64,000 nt of DNA, taken from assembly GCA_037039925.1 (NCBI GenBank), contig JAXRKP010000028.1, positions 378,089 to 442,088 on the forward strand. The letters run 5' to 3'. Below the pieces are notes generated by a model that saw nothing but the letters and a program-made list of their open reading frames with translations, searched no databases and was not told the DNA's origin. How positions within the stretch are numbered: the stretch's first letter is position 1; each line of letters starts with the position of its first letter. This DNA is from Doris montereyensis. Taxonomy: Eukaryota > Mollusca > Gastropoda > Nudibranchia > Dorididae. The position numbers were made by a program, and so were the translations under genes. This document shows positions 61,301 to 64,000 of the stretch, piece by piece.

Positions 61301-63429
61301 CGTTTCGGGTATAACCCTTCGTCAGACAACAAACGAGAAATATTTAGAATCTAGATCTAAGTAATACCTCCGGCATCACACAATGTGATGTCAGAAGAAA
61401 AACATAAAGGAGAAAGAAAGAAAGAAAAAGGCAGTGATCTTAAGATGTAGATCTGTATAGTGTATGTAGCTGTGCAAAATTCAAGTTGTTACTATGGAGG
61501 CTAAGAGAAAAAGGATCTTATCCAATGCTTCCTCATTAACTGGCATAACCCACACTATAACCACGTAACTTATTTAATCACGAGACCTATGACAAGTAAT
61601 AATACAAATTTGGATGTGAAAAAAAGCCTCATCCAATGGGACCAATGTGTGAATAAATCAGTACGAATCTTATAACTCCTTCAATTCATAATCCTCATGT
61701 TAAAATCAAGACAACAGACAGACAAGGATAAAGATCCATAGCCAGATTGTTTTGTTTTTGGAAAAATCATCAGCTGTACAAAAAAATTAACACGAGAATA
61801 AGGGAAACCTGGAAACCATTATGATCTTTAACACTGAGGTAGTGAGCACGCGGATGGGTTGACCGTCTCTCGCCATGAAGACCTGAAGTCACATTAGATA
61901 CGGTCAGTACGGCAATAAAACTGTTCCGCATTTTATAATACTTTGGAGAAAAAGATACCTGCAGGTGTCGTTGAGACCGGGCATTTAGGTGAAAATTTTG
62001 GTTTTCAAACGGGCATTTAGAGTTAGAGTTAGATTTATATAGAAAAAATTCGGTTTCACTGAGATTGCAGGCATTTAGGCGAAACGGACATTTAGGCGGC
62101 GGGCATTTAGGCGGTCACTACTGTAATAATGAAACAGCCAGTGTTTCAACTCGATTCGTCATAGAGCATGATGTAACAAATCGTATCGAAGTTTCTCAGA
62201 CCGTCTGGATTTTCCTGGGTTTGATTAAAAATAGCTGGGCTTGCCCCTGGTAGGAGACTTATGTACAGAGACAGATGTACGAGAATGTAGTGTTATTCCA
62301 CCTTCGTGTTATGCCAGCATCGTGAATTTGCTTCACCTCATTGATGGATTGTTGACTGTGAGTATAATAAATAGCCTTGTTATAATTATTAATCAAGCCT
62401 TGGTGTTATTAGATTGTTTACGTCAACATCTAGATCTAGAGTGCACTGCCTTGCTCCATTTATACCTTCGTATCAGTCACTAATAATGAGTAATGTCAGT
62501 AGCTAGTCAATTAAATATTGATTTAAACAATGTTTCTGCTGCAGCTAGTAGAATAAAATAAGTTCATAACGCTCAGCTGAGAATGATCAACATATAATTA
62601 ATATGACACAGGGCCCTATTCTCATGCAAAATGGTGGATTAACTAAACAAGATGTATTTCCATGGCAATAGCCCAAAGAGAAAATTTACGACTTAAAACC
62701 ATTAAAAGCTAACATCTATCAGTTTTTAGTGTGTCTCAAAATTCAAATGGAACAAAATTCTATTAGTTAGGCTGAAATAGTTTTATCAAGCCCATTGATG
62801 AAAGCGTTTTTACTTACACAATCCCTTCCATTTTGTATAAAGAGTAGTTCATCTAAATAAAGTATGTCTCCTGTGACATTACCCAAATTGTAGCTTATGC
62901 ATCAAAACCCATCAAAATCTTCTCTTCAAAAACCTGTTCTCTTCTAAATTTCTCAAATTGCAAATCAAACTGAAAATATATAAAAACAAGTCAAAACATC
63001 TTTTGCCACACATCCTCTGTGTTTTCTTATATTTTGATTTACGGAAGTACATCAAGTTAATATAAGGCTCACCAAAGTGATGATAGTCTCCAAAATAAAA
63101 AGCAAAATTTCAGCTGTATTCAGAATCATATATTGTCTGAGAATCTTTCATTTTTAAATTTGACCTTTCATAATATTTTTTGTCCACCTTGAGCACATTT
63201 ACCACGGTATAACTATTATGAAATTGCCTTAAATATGCCCTGTTTTCCATCGATGAATATGAAATCATTTTGACCTAGGCGTTTTCTTTATAAAATTTAC
63301 CTCCAAGTACCTCCGTGCTGACTCCAGTGCCCTTCTTAGATCACTATCCTTAATTCTGGCAATTTCTTTGAACAACTTTGAGGTCCATTGAGAATATGCC
63401 TGGGACGAACGTCTCATCAAATTTGGCAT
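37093..63429 (-). CDS. RIG-I-like receptor (MDA5/LGP2/RIG-I family), 3' half, 7 exons
   Basis: Cytosolic double-stranded-RNA sensor of the RLR family (DExD/H helicase plus C-terminal domain). Exons: 63,429-63,301; 57,833-57,689; 52,445-52,206; 51,989-51,822; 51,309-51,185; 50,542-50,309; 37,373-37,093. All junction phases agree (0,1,1,1,0,0). Domains in order: end of the Hel2i insertion, helicase domain 2 (motif [45 protein letters not shown]), pincer, C-terminal domain (CKNCSDDWG...YPVIKIEKF...KHWKDINF). The motif VI context is more like MDA5/LGP2 than RIG-I, but the subfamily cannot be fixed without the N-terminus. The terminal exon has one apparent frameshift. Introns hold the Polinton and a full-length LINE A. 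Confidence 0.93.
38218..38500 (+). pseudogene. RTE-like reverse-transcriptase C-terminal fragment
   Basis: Reads [20 protein letters not shown] then [14 protein letters not shown] and [16 protein letters not shown]...IEPVLL, the region after the FADD motif of an RTE-like element (LINE B type, not LINE A). No 3' end visible. Confidence 0.65.
38510..40250. other. RLR intron, no gene seen
   Basis: Intronic sequence between the RTE fragment and the pogo-like MITE. No conserved ORF. Several AGATCT/CTAGAT motifs at 38,714-38,725 and 39,598-39,790. Confidence 0.45.
40688..40910 (+). repeat. Polinton left terminal inverted repeat
   Basis: AGTAGGGGTACATTGCAATT..., with AAGTAGTCAAGATCATCTTA, a second GTAGGGGTACATTGC near 40,824, and AGGGGTACAAACAACG near 40,890, all matched in order in the right repeat. 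Confidence 0.88.
40951..41517 (+). pseudogene. Polinton packaging ATPase
   Basis: ATG at 40,951. Walker [21 protein letters not shown] at about residues 27-46, then a stop at 41,085. Reading resumes in another frame ([21 protein letters not shown]) and again at 41,218 with [37 protein letters not shown] and [17 protein letters not shown]. This is the A32/FtsK-HerA-type genome-packaging ATPase layout, but the Walker B region between the parts is deleted. Confidence 0.75.
41518..43004 (+). pseudogene. Polinton structural-type protein, split by LINE A
   Basis: The part before the insertion reads [20 protein letters not shown] and FYYSFANIT, then [11 protein letters not shown]. After the LINE (42,788 on) it resumes [20 protein letters not shown] to a stop at 43,004 that overlaps the next ATG by four bases. 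Similar proteins occur beside the ATPase in Polinton-like viruses and are thought to be virion components; the exact role is not known to me. Confidence 0.55.
41693..42787 (-). mobile_element. LINE A copy 6 inside Polinton gene
   Basis: Minus-strand, 5'-truncated LINE A. The 3' (GAAA)n tail is at 41,697-41,712, then [20 protein letters not shown] (42,080), [20 protein letters not shown] (42,480; palm Asp pair altered to AHD), [20 protein letters not shown] (42,630). It is about 1.1 kb and better preserved than most other copies. Confidence 0.9.
43001..43742 (+). pseudogene. Polinton putative virion proteins
   Basis: ATG at 43,001 overlaps the previous stop (ATGA). The frame is broken near 43,088 and 43,140 and continues as [20 protein letters not shown], then shifts again near 43,350 to [20 protein letters not shown] and FRAG-like downstream sequence to the TAA at 43,740. 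One or two genes. Position between ATPase and major capsid suggests a minor capsid protein; this is inference from gene order. Confidence 0.45.
43900..45163 (+). pseudogene. Polinton major capsid-like protein
   Basis: Fragments in order: [115 protein letters not shown] and [17 protein letters not shown]. This series is typical of the double-jelly-roll major capsid protein of Polinton-like and adintovirus-like elements. It is broken by at least four frameshifts or stops. Confidence 0.7.
45181..45439 (+). pseudogene. Small Cys-rich Polinton protein
   Basis: ATG at 45,181 ([11 protein letters not shown]) shifts into a frame with [31 protein letters not shown] and [16 protein letters not shown]. 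Four C-x2-C pairs suggest paired zinc ribbons. It ends 25 bases before the convergent polymerase stop. Confidence 0.55.
45463..49060 (-). pseudogene. Polinton protein-primed DNA polymerase B
   Basis: Minus strand from a Cys-containing N-terminal region (~49,000) to the conserved C-terminus [18 protein letters not shown] (~45,480). Exonuclease motif II region [14 protein letters not shown] (~47,430). Polymerase motif [19 protein letters not shown] (~46,180). Motif [15 protein letters not shown] (~45,900). Length is compatible with a full protein-primed family B polymerase of about 1,100 residues, but there are more than six frame breaks and a 46-bp LINE scrap at 47,140-47,185. Confidence 0.8.
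47140..47185 (-). mobile_element. 46-bp LINE A insertion with 13-bp target duplication
   Basis: Only the last bases of LINE A plus its (GAAA)n tail, bounded by TAAAATCCTTTCT at 47,127-47,139 and again at 47,186-47,198. Extreme 5' truncation of a LINE in the Polinton polymerase gene. Confidence 0.85.
49200..49426 (-). repeat. Polinton right terminal inverted repeat
   Basis: Reverse complement reads AGTAGGGGTACATTGCGAGT..., AAGTAGTCAAGATCATCTTA, an inner GTAGGGGTACATTGC (49,292-49,306) and AGGGGTACAAACGAAGC. Beyond the match with the left repeat, a further AAGTAGTCAAAATCATCTTA block follows at ~49,190, so the internal unit is repeated. Confidence 0.85.
49801..50308. other. RLR intron next to the MITE, no gene seen
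   Basis: Contains the imperfect inverted pair TGCCGGCAGTTGTATTTTCA / ACGTACCGGCAGACTAG near 49,880-49,985. No further feature. Confidence 0.4.
50309..50542 (-). CDS. RLR exon: pincer and first half of C-terminal domain
   Basis: Reads [20 protein letters not shown], a charged linker, then [20 protein letters not shown] and [19 protein letters not shown]. The segment SDIRTI...HHVV-like matches the start of the RLR C-terminal domain. The expected first zinc pair CxxC has only its first Cys (C-A-R-L). Donor gtaaat, phase 0. Confidence 0.9.
51185..51309 (-). CDS. RLR exon: motif VI end and pincer
   Basis: Reads [20 protein letters not shown] then [20 protein letters not shown]. It completes motif VI as QARGRARAD and continues into the V-shaped pincer helices. 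Acceptor tttttag, donor gtatac, ends phase 0. Confidence 0.94.
51822..51989 (-). CDS. RLR exon: helicase motifs V and VI
   Basis: Reads [19 protein letters not shown] then [18 protein letters not shown] and [19 protein letters not shown]. Motif V ([10 protein letters not shown]) and the start of motif VI (QARG) are complete. Acceptor gttag at 51,990, donor gtaaga, phase 1 at both ends. Confidence 0.96.
52206..52445 (-). CDS. RLR exon: helicase motif IV
   Basis: Starts after ttctag. Reads [20 protein letters not shown], then [17 protein letters not shown] and [18 protein letters not shown], then the loop before motif IVa. The NPKL and VFVKTR signatures are specific to the RIG-I/Dicer helicase group. 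Donor gtaata, phase 1. Confidence 0.95.
52446..53200. other. RLR intron, no gene seen
   Basis: TTCTTC-rich and AT-rich intron with (AT)n at 53,119-53,131. No coding signal. Confidence 0.45.
53219..53475. repeat. (GAA)n microsatellite
   Basis: Nearly pure GAA at 53,219-53,308, then impure GAA/GGA to ~53,475. Poly-Ser, poly-Leu and poly-Phe translations on the minus strand are artefacts. Long GAA runs can form triplexes and may slow transcription of the host gene (general knowledge). Confidence 0.95.
53823..57175 (+). mobile_element. LINE A copy 7, essentially full length with 13-bp TSD
   Basis: Flanked by ATTAAAGTTGGAG at 53,810-53,822 and 57,176-57,188. It starts CCGGGCAGTGGACAGGTAAG, carries a leader with three ~65-bp CTGCCTTGCAGG-type monomers (53,840-54,110), then one ORF (54,195 on) with endonuclease, RT and C-terminal DNA/RNA-binding part, then AGGTAGAATGGGAACTG and a short (GAAA)n tail. 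This 3.35-kb copy defines the family for the window. Confidence 0.92.
54195..57055 (+). pseudogene. LINE A endonuclease-reverse transcriptase, frameshifted
   Basis: Endonuclease: [52 protein letters not shown]. Linker: [56 protein letters not shown] (56,050), [38 protein letters not shown]-terminal: [15 protein letters not shown] and [18 protein letters not shown]. The palm motif is FVDD. At least eight frame breaks; not active as read. RTE-like by layout and simple-repeat tail; clade not settled. Confidence 0.85.
57689..57833 (-). CDS. RLR exon: Hel2i to helicase domain 2 linker
   Basis: Reads [19 protein letters not shown], then [17 protein letters not shown] and [12 protein letters not shown]. 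Acceptor ctatag... at 57,834 and donor gtatgt. Phase 0 in, phase 1 out. It matches the EDALxYL-type segment of RLRs. Confidence 0.88.
57915..58450 (+). pseudogene. mariner-like transposase relic
   Basis: Fragments [21 protein letters not shown] (the HDNARPH catalytic block with Asp to Asn, ~58,138) and, from 58,267, [50 protein letters not shown]. The last part is the C-terminus of mariner-family transposases. Several frame changes and an internal gap. Confidence 0.75.
58581..58645. repeat. (ATAC)n microsatellite
   Basis: About 16 tandem ACAT units; MYVC-type translations on the minus strand are artefacts. Confidence 0.95.
58660..60430. other. RLR intron, no gene seen
   Basis: No conserved ORF, no transposon terminus recognised. 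AT-rich. Confidence 0.4.
60438..60660. repeat. Two tandem 115-bp units, each an imperfect palindrome
   Basis: AGATTTTACAACGTAAGGCG... at 60,438 and AGATTCTGCAACGTGAGGCG... at 60,553 begin two homologous units. Each holds GGCGCCCACATTGGGGCC-like and ATTGGTGCCTAATGTGGGGC-like arms around GAATGTAC...TATTCTATCC. A further partial ATTGGCGCCCAACTATCACA follows at 60,659. The arms resemble tRNA primer-binding-site sequence of LTR elements, but no LTR or gag-pol is visible. Confidence 0.7.
61260..61345. repeat. Penelope-like terminal scrap (tentative)
   Basis: ACGTTTCGGGTATAACCCTTCGTCAG at 61,299-61,325 resembles sequences found at the ends of Penelope-like retroelements. No Penelope ORF is present. 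Tentative. Confidence 0.25.
61716..62126. repeat. Dispersed repeat copy 2 with intact piggyBac target site
   Basis: Collinear with the sequence flanking the piggyBac at 13 kb. TCTTTAACACT at 61,826-61,836 is the unoccupied counterpart of the piggyBac TTAA site. The right end GGGCATTTAGGCGG|TCACTACTG|TA looks like an inverted terminal repeat of a pogo-like element. GGCATTTAGGCG motifs repeat near the end. Confidence 0.7.
62130..63300. other. RLR intron, no gene seen
   Basis: AT-rich. A short acceptor-like ORF at ~62,895-62,970 was considered and rejected. Confidence 0.4.
63301..63429 (-). CDS. RLR exon: end of Hel2i
   Basis: Reads [20 protein letters not shown] then [20 protein letters not shown] and YLE, then donor gtaaat. 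It aligns with the helical Hel2i/pincer-proximal region of RLRs, and runs without gap into the next exon. The acceptor chosen is ACTTCAG at 63,430. A longer exon starting near 63,470 is possible. Confidence 0.75.
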
Positions 63430-64000
63430 CTGAAGTGTTAAGTCCGTCCTATTTGCTTTCTCTGATCATCGAAAATGATAGCGAAGAAAATCACTTTACA
63501 ACAGTGTCTCTAAAAAAAAAATATACTAGTTCCTAAAATGAACTAGATCAAACCAATGTGTTCTTGAAAATTGAGTTATTGTATTATTGTATCAAAATTG
63601 TATCAAAATTGAAATAAAAGATACATACCTCAAAGTTTAATTTCTCTTTAACAATTACTTGATTAAATGCCTAACTATGTTTGTTAGGACTCCTAGCTCT
63701 AAGATTTTTTGTTTAAGGAAATTAACCCTTGTAAGGCTGACCTGCTGACTAACCTCAATATCAATCGATAATTTCGTTTCACTGTGTACAAGGCTTCCGC
63801 ATTTGGCACCGAGAATTTTCTTGCCCCGCTGACGAGGCTACTGCACTTGAAAATGACGTACCAGTAATTTGTGTGACTGTTTTTGACCTTCGTTGATTTA
63901 GGTGACATAGCGGGCAATTCCTTTTGTTATTGTTATTGTCATCATGTTTAGATTGCATTGTTTACTAACAATAACATCTATTACAGCCTACTTTTATTGA
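63430..64000. other. Upstream RLR intron, no exon recognised
   Basis: The preceding RLR exons (helicase domain 1, any CARDs) must lie beyond 64,000. A 72-codon minus-strand ORF at 63,699-63,917 has no family signal. Confidence 0.4.

Noticed and set aside
61299..61325. Hammerhead ribozyme in the Penelope-like scrap
   Set aside because: The CTGATGA and GAAA core elements could not be placed in a consistent fold.
62890..62975. Possible extra RLR exon (reads [17 protein letters not shown] after a TTTCAG-like acceptor)
   Set aside because: The exons at 63,301 and 57,833 join in phase and align to the family without a gap, leaving no room for it.
63699..63917. 72-codon minus-strand ORF as an upstream RLR exon
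   Set aside because: No helicase motif, and it does not match the Hel2i region expected there.

Overview
The window is eukaryotic, intron-rich and AT-rich, and is dominated by transposable elements. Two host genes can be assembled exon by exon, both on the minus strand. The sparse exons with multi-kilobase introns, the RIG-I/MDA5-type receptor, and the mix of RTE-like and L2-like LINEs, piggyBac, pogo/Tc1/mariner, hAT and Polinton elements suggest an invertebrate animal. A mollusc, perhaps a gastropod, is an inference only.

Region 1 to ~20.2 kb: a sideroflexin (SFXN1/3-like mitochondrial carrier) gene. Eight coding exons were located (16,256 down to 917). All junction phases agree, one intron is GC-AG, and one A appears to be missing from a homopolymer in exon 2. 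The last C-terminal exon lies beyond the left edge. A candidate non-coding first exon sits near 20.02-20.16 kb. Its introns carry a LINE with an inverted 5' part (4.1-4.9 kb), LINE A fragments, a pogo-like MITE split by a hAT element and a LINE (7.9-10.9 kb), a piggyBac with TTAA flanks (13,076-15,363) and a mariner-like fragment (16.5-17.05 kb).

Region 20.2-37 kb (intergenic): a tRNA-His(GTG), two copies of a tRNA-derived SINE, a Tc1 remnant fused to a LINE reverse-transcriptase remnant, a LINE A copy split by a nearly complete L2-like LINE (26.6-30.1 kb), a ~51-60 bp minisatellite (32.9-33.4 kb), and a rearranged LINE A pair (35-37 kb).

Region 37.1-63.4 kb: the 3' half of a RIG-I-like receptor (RLR). 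Seven exons encode part of Hel2i, helicase domain 2 with motifs IV-VI, the pincer and the C-terminal RNA-binding domain. The 5' half (any CARDs, helicase domain 1) lies beyond the right edge. The intron between the two C-terminal-domain exons holds a nest: a pogo-like MITE (40,253-49,800) is interrupted by an 8.74-kb Polinton/Maverick-type element (40,688-49,426). That element encodes a protein-primed DNA polymerase B, a packaging ATPase, a major capsid-like protein and other virion-like proteins, and is itself hit by two LINE A insertions. Another intron holds an almost full-length LINE A (53,823-57,175) flanked by a 13-bp target-site duplication, plus a mariner-like relic.

The two host genes are unrelated in function: mitochondrial serine/metabolite transport versus cytosolic RNA sensing. 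The most notable point is an antiviral-receptor intron housing a virus-like Polinton, with several layers of nesting whose insertion order can be read from the sequence.
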